DNA from: JAENVT01 sp031412355
Lineage (GTDB): Bacteria > Actinomycetota > Acidimicrobiia > Acidimicrobiales > Ilumatobacteraceae
Reading direction: 5' to 3'
NCBI GenBank assembly: GCA_031412355.1
Contig: JANOCR010000233.1
Span: forward strand, 1-12,705
Length of the DNA: 12,705 bases
The first letter of the stretch is position 1; each line of letters starts with the position of its first letter. A model generated the notes under the pieces. It had not been told where the DNA came from. It saw nothing but the letters and a program-made list of their open reading frames with translations, and did no database searches. Positions 1 through 6,195 of this stretch are shown here, in pieces. Position numbers and translations under genes: made by a program.

Positions 1-225
1 GGCGAGTGGGAGATCGTCGACACCGACAACATCACCTCGACGATCGTGCAACGACAGGTCGTGCCTGCCGCCGATGATCTGCTCCCGAACGAGATCGGAT
101 GGACCCCACGTATCGAACTCGCACCACTGACTCCCGTCCCAGGTTGGTACACCATCGTCGTGCAGTTGGGTGAGGCGATCGTCGGCGTCGACTACCTGAT
201 TGCCGACGGGCGAGTCGTCGAGTAG
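1..225 (+). CDS. 3' end of a gene with a beta-rich C-terminal domain, function unknown
   Basis: Frame 1 is open from the window edge to a TAG at 223-225 and gives the last 74 residues of a protein whose start lies outside. No catalytic motif is visible. The tail has alternating hydrophobic/polar residues with PGWYTIVVQLGE and VDYLIADGRVVE, as expected for edge strands of a beta-sandwich. The same pattern (GEYTAVVQVGQ, LDYDVVNKQIVV) closes the gene that faces it on the minus strand, so the two tails look paralogous. The stops of the two convergent genes are 16 bp apart, with no obvious terminator hairpin between them. The family cannot be named from this fragment. Confidence 0.6.
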   Translation, partial: GEWEIVDTDNITSTIVQRQVVPAADDLLPNEIGWTPRIELAPLTPVPGWYTIVVQLGEAIVGVDYLIADGRVVE

Positions 226-241
226 TCGATTTTGCGGTCTG

Positions 242-754
242 CTATATCACCACGATCTGCTTGTTGACGACGTCGTAGTCGAGCGTTTCCATGTCCTGGC
301 CGACCTGTACCACGGCGGTGTACTCGCCATCGGCAGCGAACAGCGACAGAAGGTCGATCGCGAACGACTCGGTCGTTCCGCGCGGCTGGTCAGTGTTGGG
401 CCCGAAGTCCCAGTCCAGCGACAGCGTGGTGATGTTGGCGCGCTCGTATGCCCAGCACTTGCTGGTGACGGTGTACGCCGGGATGGGCCCGCACCCTGCG
501 TTCTCCGTCGTCCACTGCAGCAGGAACCCGCTGACCGAGGGCGTGCCGGAGAAGCGGGCGATCCACTGAGGTGCACCGTTCAGCACCGCCCATGTCGCCT
601 GGTCGACGATGCTGTCGGCGGACAGTCCGTTCGCAACCTTGAAGTCGTTGAGGCAACGTTCGGTTTCGTCACCGAAGTAACCATCGTCCACCGGGCCAAA
701 GCAGTGCTTGAGGAGTAACTGCTGGAGATTGTTGACGGGGTAGCCCCTGGTCAT
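242..754 (-). CDS. Peptidoglycan-binding (PG_binding_1-like) domain protein, probably 5'-truncated
   Basis: The 170-aa product starts with most of a PG_binding_1-type helical domain (about residues 1-58: VNNLQQLLL, FGPVDDGYFGDETERCLNDF, then DQATWAVL). That fold usually lets a secreted protein hold peptidoglycan. A beta-rich domain with Cys88 and Cys100 follows, ending in GEYTAVVQVGQ. Cys18 and Cys34 could also pair outside the cell. The ATG at 754 is the only usable start in the open frame. Upstream codons up to the stop at 836-838 (GKDAYTEVTGYQPDLQK) continue the PG-binding motif naturally but offer no ATG, GTG or TTG. No signal peptide is visible. A 5'-truncated or frameshifted remnant behind the toxin gene is therefore more likely than an intact gene. 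The domain call is fairly safe; intactness is not. Confidence 0.55.
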   Translation of the reverse strand: MTRGYPVNNLQQLLLKHCFGPVDDGYFGDETERCLNDFKVANGLSADSIVDQATWAVLNGAPQWIARFSGTPSVSGFLLQWTTENAGCGPIPAYTVTSKCWAYERANITTLSLDWDFGPNTDQPRGTTESFAIDLLSLFAADGEYTAVVQVGQDMETLDYDVVNKQIVVI

Positions 755-939
755 CTTCTGCAGGTCTGGTTGATACCCGGTGACTTCGGTGTATGCGTCC
801 TTTCCGTGCGGGTGGCGCGGTCGTAGTCGGCCAGCTCAGCGAGCGCGTTGCGAACTTCGGTAGCTCGTGTGCGGGTGATCTCGTACTGACGGCGCTCGTG
901 ATCATGTGGCGTGAAACCTCTGGGCCAGAATGCAGGCTG
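751..939 (-). pseudogene. Start-less coding remnant upstream of the PG-binding ORF
   Basis: Directly after the toxin stop, the minus strand stays open for about 60 codons in the toxin's own frame and reads like real protein (HERRQYEITRTRATEVRN, then ALAELADYDRATR) before a TGA at 751-753. It has no ATG, GTG or TTG start. Near 805-815 the protein-like signal moves to the frame of the PG-binding ORF (GKDAYTEVTGYQP). One missing base there would join the two parts into one reading frame, a helical stretch followed by the PG-binding domain. I read this as the broken N-terminal part of the 242-754 gene. This is inference from reading-frame quality. Confidence 0.4.
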
Positions 940-1362
940 TCAACTGGTGAGCGCGACTGGCAGGCCCTGCGCTCGTGCTGCACCGGCCAGGTCGTTGTCG
1001 CCGGTGACCAGGACGAGTTCGGCATCGAGCGCGGCAATGGCGGCGGCGAGGTGAACGGCGTCGTAGCCGCGCAGTTGGTGGGCTTGGGCAAGGTCGCCAG
1101 CGTTGCGGGCCAACTCGGCGGTGATCTCGACTTGGTCGATCTCCGTGACGATCGTCTCCAGTTCCGCGACGGCGACCTCGTGCCGGCGCTTGGTGATTCG
1201 CCCCATCCGCTCGGCCCTGGCGAGCGCGGCGCGCGCCTCCGGGTAGAGCAGCCGGACGCTGACACTGCGGGCGGCTTCGTTCCACATTCGCGTGCAAGTA
1301 GCCGACGAAGGCTCGCCGATCAGCAGCGGGATCACCGCGGAGGTGTCGAAGTAGGCGATCAC
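940..1362 (-). CDS. PIN-domain ribonuclease toxin, VapC-like
   Basis: This 140-aa protein has the size and layout of a type II VapC toxin, a Mg-dependent RNase that cuts tRNA or other RNA when its antitoxin is degraded. The acidic active site is complete: Asp6 in YFDTSA, Glu42 in LYPEARAAL, Asp101 in GYDAVHLAAA, and Asp122/Asp124 in VTGDNDL. The GTG start (1360-1362) overlaps the antitoxin TGA (1359-1361) by four bases as GTGA, the usual translational coupling of such pairs. Co-transcription from the antitoxin promoter is expected, with autorepression by the complex. The module sits in an accessory stretch beside a broken gene, which suggests acquisition. The PIN family is certain; the RNA target is unknown. 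Confidence 0.9.
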   Translation of the reverse strand: MIAYFDTSAVIPLLIGEPSSATCTRMWNEAARSVSVRLLYPEARAALARAERMGRITKRRHEVAVAELETIVTEIDQVEITAELARNAGDLAQAHQLRGYDAVHLAAAIAALDAELVLVTGDNDLAGAARAQGLPVALTS

Positions 1363-1616
1363 TGCCGCTGTTCGGCCACGAGGTCGCTGACGGTCCCTTT
1401 GGTCGTAATGCGGAGCGGAGTCCGCGAACGCTTGGCCGCCGGCGCGGGGGTGACCAGCCCCTCGGCAACGAGGCGATCAAGCGCCCGAGGTTGGTCCAGG
1501 GGAACAAGCCTGGCCACTGCCTTGCCGTGGTCGGTCACGGTCACCTCCTGGCCGTCCCGCACCACGTTCAGGTAGTGACTCAGGCGATCTCGTAGCTCTC
1601 TGACTCCTGCTTCCAT
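1359..1616 (-). CDS. Phd/YefM-family antitoxin (VapB-like)
   Basis: The 85-aa product has a Phd/YefM-type N-terminal DNA-binding fold: GVRELRDRLSHYLNVVRDG, then EVTVTDHGKAVARLVPL. The C-terminal tail (from about residue 50) is basic and likely disordered, and would wrap the PIN toxin. These antitoxins neutralise the toxin and, as a complex, repress their own promoter. I chose the ATG at 1616 over an in-frame ATG at 1658 for two reasons: family members begin with a short lead into xVRELRxxLSxYL, and a CATACT hexamer lies six bases before it, consistent with a leaderless message. The toxin follows with a 4-base overlap. Confidence 0.88.
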   Translation of the reverse strand: MEAGVRELRDRLSHYLNVVRDGQEVTVTDHGKAVARLVPLDQPRALDRLVAEGLVTPAPAAKRSRTPLRITTKGTVSDLVAEQRQ

Positions 1617-1622
1617 TTGAGA

Positions 1623-1628
1623 AGTATG
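1623..1628 (-). promoter_or_regulatory. Candidate -10 element (CATACT) of the toxin-antitoxin operon
   Basis: On the minus strand CATACT lies six bases before the ATG at 1616, which puts a transcription start at or near the A of the start codon. There is no Shine-Dalgarno sequence, and no convincing -35 element 17 bp upstream. The call is inferred from spacing shared with other genes in the window. Confidence 0.4.
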
Positions 1629-1754
1629 GCGCTTTCGGTCGAGAATATCTAGCCACATCGGGTCTCGCCGCCCGACGTGCGTTCGTGGACAGGGAACGAC
1701 CTGCAGATTGTGGAGGCCTCGCCCGAGTCGTGGCGAAAGCTCGTTCGTTGGCCG

Positions 1755-2006
1755 TCAGCGGTGGCCGTCAAGACGCATCAGCGCTGTTGCTATCGAGCGT
1801 TCCCAGTCGGGCCACTGAGCTGGGTCGTAGGTAATCCCATCCGCTTCGACTTCGGTCCAACGGAGAATCTGCTCGATCGTCAGTCTGCGTTCCGGAGGCT
1901 CTCGCTCGTTGAACTGCTCCAAGAAGCAGCGCAACCTTCTGAAGCGTCGGGAGCGGCCAGCAGCTTCTCGAGCGTCGCGCAGCTTGTCCCCTATGGCGAG
2001 AGCCAA
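1755..2006 (-). CDS. Small ORF of unknown function (83 aa, TTG start), possibly a gene fragment
   Basis: Between the antitoxin and ychF the minus strand encodes a convincing protein stretch (ALAIGDKLRDAREAAGRSRR, CFLEQFNEREPPERRL, TIEQILRWTEVEADGI, AQWPDWERSIATAL) ending at TGA 1755-1757. The only usable start outside ychF is TTG at 2006; the frame stays open upstream into the ychF 3' end. Residues before the TTG (FRAAAFVRSHESTR) also look protein-like, so a 5' part may be missing. AGA, AGG and A/T-ending codons are more frequent than in neighbouring genes, suggesting foreign origin. No family is recognised. It is probably mostly helical and carries no signal peptide. No Shine-Dalgarno or TAnnnT element precedes the TTG. 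The rest of 1617-2071 shows only the antitoxin promoter. Confidence 0.35.
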   Translation of the reverse strand: MALAIGDKLRDAREAAGRSRRFRRLRCFLEQFNEREPPERRLTIEQILRWTEVEADGITYDPAQWPDWERSIATALMRLDGHR

Positions 2007-2071
2007 GCGGGTTGACTCGTGGGACCTGACGAAGGCGGCTGCTCGAAAGGACTTGCGACGGCGAGTCGGTA

Positions 2072-3160
2072 TTACACGTTGAAGCGGAACTCCATGACGT
2101 CGCCGTCGACGGGGTGGTAGTCCTTGCCTTCGATGCGGATCTTGCCGACCTCTTTGGCCTTGGCCCAGGTGCCGAAGTCGAGCAATTCGTCCCAGTGGAT
2201 GACCTCGGCCTTGATGAAGCCACGCTGGAAGTCGGTGTGGATACGGCCGGCGCATTCCGGGGCGCTGGAGCCGGCGTAGAACGTCCACGCTCTGGTCTCT
2301 TTCTCGCCGGTGGTCAGGAATGTACGGAGCCCGAGCAGGTGATAGGCGCTGCGAACCATGCGGAAAAGTGCGCCCTCCCCGAGGCCGAAACCTTCGAGCA
2401 TCTCGGCGCGCTCGACCGGGTCGACGATGGTTGCCGCCTCGGCCTCGAGTTGCACGCACATCCCGATCACCTCGACGTTGTCGCCTGCCGAGGTGAACTC
2501 GTCGCGCACGCGCTGCTCGACGGCAGGGATGCTGTCGAGGTCGTCCTCGCCGACGTTTACAACGGCGAGCACCGATCGGTTCGTCAGCAAGAAGTAGGGC
2601 AGCAACTGCTCGCGATGTTCGGGCTTGAGTCCAGCTCGATATAGCGGCTTGCCGTCCGACAAGGCGTCGTACGCGGCCTTTAGCGACTCCAACTCGCCGG
2701 CAGCTGACTTGTCGAGCTTCGACTGGCGCGTGGCCTGGTGGAGCCGCTTCTCGATCGTCTCGAGGTCGGCCAGCGCCAGCTCGATCTCGACGACACGCAG
2801 ATGTTCGATCGGGTCGCTGGGCCCGGTGACATCGTCGTCCTCGAACGCTCGAAGCACCAGCACGATCGCGTCGACCTCGCGGATGTTGGCGAGGAACTTG
2901 TTGCCGAGGCCCTCACCCTTCGACGCACCTTCGACCAGGCCGCCGATGTCGACCACCTGCACGGCTGCATGCACGATCGACTTCGACTTGCTCATCGCCG
3001 CCAGACGATCGACCCGCTCGTCGGGAACCTTGGCGACGCCGATGTTGGGGTCCTTGGTGGCGAATGGATAGGGCGCGGCGAGCGCGCCCCCACCCGTTAG
3101 GGCGTTGTACAGCGAGCTCTTGCCCGCGTTGGGAAGGCCAACCAGGCCGAAGCGTTCCAT
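2072..3160 (-). CDS. ychF: Ribosome-binding ATPase YchF (OLA1/Obg superfamily)
   Basis: This 362-aa protein has the full family length. The P-loop is GLPNAGKSS (residues 8-16). The G3 region is VVDIGGLVEGASKGEGLGN (Asp71, Gly74). At the G4 position it has NVGE (202-205), the NxxE variant that makes YchF prefer ATP over GTP instead of the NKxD of true GTPases. A coiled helical insert follows G3 (about 120-190). A C-terminal TGS domain (about 278-362) includes TFYAGS, CAGRIHTDFQRGFIKAEVI and YHPVDGDVMEFRFNV. The family binds ribosomes and has roles in translation and stress responses. The ATG at 3160 gives the canonical N-terminus. The gene is divergent from the LPxTG gene, leaving 65 bp between the two chosen starts. 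Confidence 0.97.
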   Translation of the reverse strand: MERFGLVGLPNAGKSSLYNALTGGGALAAPYPFATKDPNIGVAKVPDERVDRLAAMSKSKSIVHAAVQVVDIGGLVEGASKGEGLGNKFLANIREVDAIVLVLRAFEDDDVTGPSDPIEHLRVVEIELALADLETIEKRLHQATRQSKLDKSAAGELESLKAAYDALSDGKPLYRAGLKPEHREQLLPYFLLTNRSVLAVVNVGEDDLDSIPAVEQRVRDEFTSAGDNVEVIGMCVQLEAEAATIVDPVERAEMLEGFGLGEGALFRMVRSAYHLLGLRTFLTTGEKETRAWTFYAGSSAPECAGRIHTDFQRGFIKAEVIHWDELLDFGTWAKAKEVGKIRIEGKDYHPVDGDVMEFRFNV

Positions 3161-3172
3161 AGCGAAGGTGTG

Positions 3173-3178
3173 AGGCTA
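3173..3178 (-). promoter_or_regulatory. Candidate -10 element (TAGCCT) of ychF
   Basis: On the minus strand TAGCCT lies 12 bases before the ychF ATG, which would give a very short leader of about five bases. There is no ribosome binding site. The element lies in the short gap shared with the divergent surface-protein gene, so regulation of the two may interact. Confidence 0.35.
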
Positions 3179-3225
3179 CCCCGCACGCTTTCCGCTTGGC
3201 CGGGGTCGCCGTCGATCTGTGTGGC

Positions 3226-4566
3226 GTGAAGAGAATTCTCGCGATGGCGCTGCTGGGATTGGCGGTGTCCGTCCCCGCATCAGCCCGAGCCGGCCAGCTC
3301 GGCGCGCAGATGCCGTCGAACTGTGTCGCCCACATCAGTTTCGACGGTGGCGCTGATCTGGTCGACGACTTCCGTTGCGCCGGCATGGCGATCGAGTTCC
3401 ACACTGCCGGTGTGGCGTACTCGCCAGCGGCGATCTGGGCTGGGCAGTGGCTGTTCGTCGATGAGGCCGGTCAGTTCCGGGTCGGGTCGTGCACGTTCAA
3501 CCGAGGCATCCACCCGACCATCGACGCGCCATCGTTTCTTGTTGACCAACGCTTCCCGAATGACCCGACGGGGGCGAAGGGCGCCTACCTCACGTGGGGA
3601 TACGGCGACACCACCGACGACCTATTGGCGGCCGCGATGTGGGCGGTGTTCCACTACTACGCCCAAGACGCCGCAGGCACCCGACGCGCATCGAACGGCG
3701 CGGTACCGCTGGTGCCCTCGCTCGACATGATCGCCCGAGCCAGCGGACGCGACGACATCCAGGACCTCGCTATCGCCTTGGACGCCGAGGCAGCGCTCTT
3801 TGCAGGCGAGTGGGCGATCACGGTCACGCTGGCGATCGACGGGCGAATCGATGTCGGCGTGATGGCAGGTGCCCAACCGGTGCTCGGGGCACGGGTCACG
3901 TTGCTGATCAGCGGGCAGGATGCCCCGACATTGGTCGAGACCGATGCCGCCGGGATGGCGCACACGTCGATGCCGGTGGCCGAAGGAACGATGACGGTCG
4001 TCGCCTCGACATCAAGTCCAGCCCCTGCTGTCGTGTACCGGGGCAGCCCTGCAGGACCGGACCCGCAAGGTGCCCAGCGGCTGGTCACCGGCGGTCCACC
4101 GCGGGTTGTCTCGGCAACCGCAAGCGTCGACGTGCCGGTCTCGACAACGACAACGACAACCACCACGATCCCGGCGACGACAACCACGACTATCCCGGCG
4201 ACAACCACCACGATCCCGCCGACGACAACCACAGTCCCGGAAACAACGACCACGATCCCGGCCACCACGATCCCGGCCACCACGATCCCGACGGCGACAA
4301 CAACCACCACATTGCCGCCAGAGGTCACGTCGCCGCCCGACACGACCACGACGGCTCCTGCGGTCGTGCCGCCGGCCGAAGTGCTGCCGCCGGTGCCCGC
4401 CCCACCCCCGCCTTCTCCACCGCTGCCGAAGACGGGCAGTGCGTCGGACCTCGTCTCCTACCTGGGTACTTCGTTGTTGGTCGCAGGGATCGGGATCGTG
4501 GGTGTGGCTAGCCGCCGACCGTCGAGGCGGACCGTCGATAAGGGTCATCTACACTCGATGGCATGA
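3226..4566 (+). CDS. LPxTG-anchored surface protein with thioester-like and transthyretin-like domains
   Basis: The GTG at 3226 is preferred because MKRILAMALLGLAVSVPASARA is then a clean signal peptide; a TTG at 3196 would prepend ten odd residues. Mature order: a Cys-containing domain (about 25-150: FRCAGMAIEF, VGSCTFNRG, GAYLTWGYGDTTDDL, AAAMWAVFHYY) resembling actinobacterial thioester-domain adhesins; a prealbumin/SpaA-like beta domain (about 197-262: PVLGARVTL, ETDAAGMAHTSMPV); a Thr/Pro linker (about 306-360); a Pro-rich region; and a sorting signal (LPKTG at 400-404, encoded 4423-4437, then a hydrophobic segment and SRRPSRR). A sortase should link Thr403 to peptidoglycan. The Gln expected in a thioester bond seems absent (AAMWAVF), so covalent adhesion is doubtful. 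The stop overlaps the next start as ATGA. Confidence 0.85.
   Translation: MKRILAMALLGLAVSVPASARAGQLGAQMPSNCVAHISFDGGADLVDDFRCAGMAIEFHTAGVAYSPAAIWAGQWLFVDEAGQFRVGSCTFNRGIHPTIDAPSFLVDQRFPNDPTGAKGAYLTWGYGDTTDDLLAAAMWAVFHYYAQDAAGTRRASNGAVPLVPSLDMIARASGRDDIQDLAIALDAEAALFAGEWAITVTLAIDGRIDVGVMAGAQPVLGARVTLLISGQDAPTLVETDAAGMAHTSMPVAEGTMTVVASTSSPAPAVVYRGSPAGPDPQGAQRLVTGGPPRVVSATASVDVPVSTTTTTTTTIPATTTTTIPATTTTIPPTTTTVPETTTTIPATTIPATTIPTATTTTTLPPEVTSPPDTTTTAPAVVPPAEVLPPVPAPPPPSPPLPKTGSASDLVSYLGTSLLVAGIGIVGVASRRPSRRTVDKGHLHSMA
4144..4320 (+). repeat. Thr-Ile-Pro coding repeats (wall-spanning linker)
   Basis: Imperfect repeats of ACN codons followed by ATC CCG encode runs such as TTTTIPA and TTIPATTIPATTIP. 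Two exact 15-base copies of CACGATCCCGGCCAC lie at 4251-4265 and 4266-4280, with 10 bases of a third after them. This low-complexity tract can change length by slippage. It is coding, in frame, and not a CRISPR array. Confidence 0.85.
4550..4555 (+). promoter_or_regulatory. Candidate -10 element (TACACT) of the PHP gene
   Basis: TACACT is followed by seven bases and then the ATG at 4563, giving a leaderless transcript start. It lies inside the last codons of the LPxTG gene. The PHP gene could therefore be both translationally coupled (ATGA overlap) and transcribed from its own promoter. Confidence 0.5.
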
Positions 4567-5564
4567 CGCCAGTCGAGGCCCTGGAACGTGTGGTGCACTG
4601 CCTCGATCGGGCTCACGACACGGGGTTCAAGACCAAGGCGTTCGTGCGGGCACTCGCGATCGTGCGCGCGACCCCGCCCGACGAGCTCGAGGCGAGGGCC
4701 GCCGCCGGCACGCTGACCGATCTCGAGGGCATTGGCGATTCGACGGCGCGATTGATCACCGAGGCCTTGCGCGGCGATACCAGCTACGTCGAAAAGATCG
4801 AAGCCGAGTCACAGGTTCAACTCACCGAGGCGGGGGCCCTTTACCGGGCGGCCCTGAGGGGCGACTGTCACCTGCACAGTCTGTGGAGTGATGGTGGCGC
4901 GACCATCGAGGCAATGGCCCGCACAGCTCGCGACCTGGGTCACGACTACATGGTGCTGACGGATCATTCGCCGCGCCTCACCGTGGCGCACGGATTGAGC
5001 AAGGAACGATTGGATCAACAGCTCGCCGACGTGGCAGTGCTGAACGAGACGATGGCACCGTTCCGCATCCTCACCGGCATCGAGGTCGACATCCTCGAGG
5101 ACGGCTCACTCGACCACAGCGACGACGTGTTGTCGCAGCTCGACGTGGTGGTGGCCAGCGTTCACAGCAAGTTGCGCATGGATCGCCAGCCGATGACCGA
5201 ACGCATGGTCCGGGCAGTTGCTTCGCCACACGTCGACATCCTCGGTCATTGCACGGGCCGGATGATCGGCAAGCGCGATCCATCGACGTTCGACGCCGAC
5301 TACGTGTTCGCGGCCTGCGCACAGTTCCACACCGCTGTCGAGATCAACTGCCGGCCCGAGCGGCTCGATCCGCCACGTCCCTTGCTGGATCTGGCGATCG
5401 ACTATGGGTGCTACTTCGCCATCGACAGCGATGCCCATGCCACTGGCCAGCTGGAATGGCAACCCCACGGGTGCAACCGGGCGGCCGAATGCGAGGTGCC
5501 CCTCGAACGGGTGATCAACACCTGGGCCGTCGACGACCTACTGCGCTGGGTGCAGGCTGCGTAG
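4563..5564 (+). CDS. HhH plus PHP-domain phosphoesterase (PolX C-terminal-like), no polymerase core
   Basis: The 333-aa protein has an N-terminal helix-hairpin-helix-like region (about 1-90, with LTDLEGIGDSTARLITEAL) and a complete PHP domain (about 98-333). All nine expected metal ligands can be placed: His103 and His105 in DCHLHSLWSDGG, Asp110, His135 in LTDHS, Glu174 in GIEVDILEDG, His201 in VASVHS, His229 in ILGHCTGR, and Asp290 and His292 in DSDAH. This pattern matches the C-terminal half of bacterial PolX, where PHP gives Mn-dependent 3'-5' exonuclease or AP-endonuclease activity. The nucleotidyltransferase palm is missing (333 versus about 570 residues). A DNA-repair nuclease role is likely, but a histidinol-phosphatase-like role cannot be excluded. 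The ATG at 4563 overlaps the previous stop. Confidence 0.88.
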   Translation: MTPVEALERVVHCLDRAHDTGFKTKAFVRALAIVRATPPDELEARAAAGTLTDLEGIGDSTARLITEALRGDTSYVEKIEAESQVQLTEAGALYRAALRGDCHLHSLWSDGGATIEAMARTARDLGHDYMVLTDHSPRLTVAHGLSKERLDQQLADVAVLNETMAPFRILTGIEVDILEDGSLDHSDDVLSQLDVVVASVHSKLRMDRQPMTERMVRAVASPHVDILGHCTGRMIGKRDPSTFDADYVFAACAQFHTAVEINCRPERLDPPRPLLDLAIDYGCYFAIDSDAHATGQLEWQPHGCNRAAECEVPLERVINTWAVDDLLRWVQAA

Positions 5565-5577
5565 ACCGGCCAGCATG

Positions 5578-5608
5578 GCCGACTTGTGGGTCTTTGGACC
5601 CTGTCGGC
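5578..5608 (+). terminator. Two-tier hairpin after the PHP gene
   Basis: GCCGAC (5578-5583) pairs with GTCGGC (5603-5608). Inside it GGGTC (5588-5592) pairs with GACCC (5597-5601) around a TTTG loop, with an asymmetric internal loop between the two stems. It starts 13 bases after the PHP stop and ends 30 bases before the next start. No U-tract follows, so it may be a U-less actinobacterial terminator or an mRNA-stabilising structure. A second small stem (GGCC at 5568-5571 and 5577-5580) overlaps its left edge. Confidence 0.45.
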
Positions 5609-5638
5609 AAGGTTCAACGGATCGTCACAATTGTCCTC

Positions 5639-6067
5639 ATGAATCGATCTGCCGAGCAGCAATACACCGTCAACTACGACGACCTCGAGGAGGCCGTCTG
5701 CTGGCGCCTCGTCAATCGTGTCGACGTCGGCAGGGTTGGATTCGTGTATGACGGCGAGCCGTTCGTGTTGCCGGTCAACTGCGCGGTCGTCGATGGGAGA
5801 ATCGCATTCCGAACGGCTGGTGATTCGATGCTGCACACCCTGGGACACGGCGTACGTGTTGCGTTCGAGGCCGACCACGTCGATCCCGTCGCCGAGTCCG
5901 GGTGGAGCGTGCTGGTTCGCGGCGACCTGTGGGAAGTCGTCGACGATGAGCTGTTGGGTCGGCTGGTCGGGGCTGCGACGCACCCCTGGGCTCCCGGGCC
6001 GATTGACCGTTGGATGATCATCGTGCCGTCTGTTGTCACCGGACGATCGATCACCCGGCACGAGTGA
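5639..6067 (+). CDS. Pyridoxamine 5'-phosphate oxidase-related, FMN-binding split-barrel protein
   Basis: The 142-aa product matches the small Pyridox_ox_2-type split-barrel fold: GRVGFVYDGEPFVLPVN (about 31-47) followed by DGRIAFRTAGDSMLH (52-66), RVAFEADHVD (73-82) and the typical GWSVLVRGDLWEV (88-100), ending with DRWMIIVPSVVTGRSI. Family members bind FMN or F420 and either reduce small substrates or remain uncharacterised; true PNPOx is longer. A dimer with flavin at the interface is expected, in the cytoplasm. The ATG at 5639 is chosen because upstream in-frame sequence (to 5249) is a shadow of the PHP gene. There is no Shine-Dalgarno. A CACAAT hexamer at 5626-5631 lies seven bases before the ATG and could be a weak -10 element. 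The substrate cannot be told from sequence. Confidence 0.85.
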   Translation: MNRSAEQQYTVNYDDLEEAVCWRLVNRVDVGRVGFVYDGEPFVLPVNCAVVDGRIAFRTAGDSMLHTLGHGVRVAFEADHVDPVAESGWSVLVRGDLWEVVDDELLGRLVGAATHPWAPGPIDRWMIIVPSVVTGRSITRHE

Positions 6068-6094
6068 CCACGAGGAACCAAACGGCAGCCCCTG

Positions 6095-6100
6095 TAACCT
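6095..6100 (+). promoter_or_regulatory. Candidate -10 element (TAACCT) of the bL37 gene
   Basis: TAACCT, preceded by TG, ends eight bases before the bL37 ATG at 6109. The predicted RNA would begin within one or two bases of the start codon. No Shine-Dalgarno sequence is present. The transcript would continue into the overlapping peptidase gene. Confidence 0.5.
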
Positions 6101-6108
6101 CGACGCCT

Positions 6109-6195
6109 ATGTCGAAGAAGACGAAGAAGAAGAAGGCGCGCATGCGCCGATCCAAGGCCAATCACGGCAAGCGTCCCAACATGGGACGTGGCTGA
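6109..6195 (+). CDS. Micro-ribosomal protein of the 50S subunit, bL37-type (28 aa)
   Basis: The ATG at 6109 opens a 28-residue, extremely basic protein: MSKKTKKKKARMRR, then SKANHGKRPNMGRG. From memory, the SKANHGKRPN core is the signature of bL37, the 24-aa protein found in mycobacterial 50S structures. Here a Lys-rich N-terminus makes it four residues longer. It should bind rRNA inside the large subunit and act only when assembled. The last eight bases, including TGA, overlap the GTG start of the peptidase gene. A longer in-frame reading from 6010 is a shadow of the previous gene, because the basic protein begins exactly at this ATG and a TAACCT element precedes it. Genes this small are often missed by automatic callers. 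Confidence 0.85.
   Translation: MSKKTKKKKARMRRSKANHGKRPNMGRG

Noticed and set aside
200..718. Plus-strand ORF opposite the PG-binding gene
   Set aside because: It is a shadow frame with no recognisable motif; the minus strand shows PG-binding and beta-domain patterns.
751..942. Programmed stop-codon readthrough extending the PIN toxin
   Set aside because: The downstream frame is protein-like and in phase with the toxin, but the toxin is already full length and no readthrough signal was seen. A neighbouring gene remnant explains it better.
793..1575. Long plus-strand ORF opposite the toxin-antitoxin pair
   Set aside because: The minus strand carries a complete PIN active site and a coupled antitoxin; the plus frame has no motif and no start signal.
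2007..2459. Upstream extension of the 1755-2006 ORF across the end of ychF
   Set aside because: This part is an Arg-rich shadow of ychF codons; ychF has all family motifs up to its stop at 2072.
4144..4320. Regular repeats resembling a CRISPR array
   Set aside because: Units are 15 bases, imperfect, without unique spacers, and in frame with a Thr-Ile-Pro protein linker.
3657..4349. Long minus-strand ORF rich in Val/Gly opposite the LPxTG gene
   Set aside because: It is the antisense shadow of the Thr/Pro codon repeats; the composition (VVVVAGIVV) is explained by ACN codons read backwards, and the + strand has clear domains.
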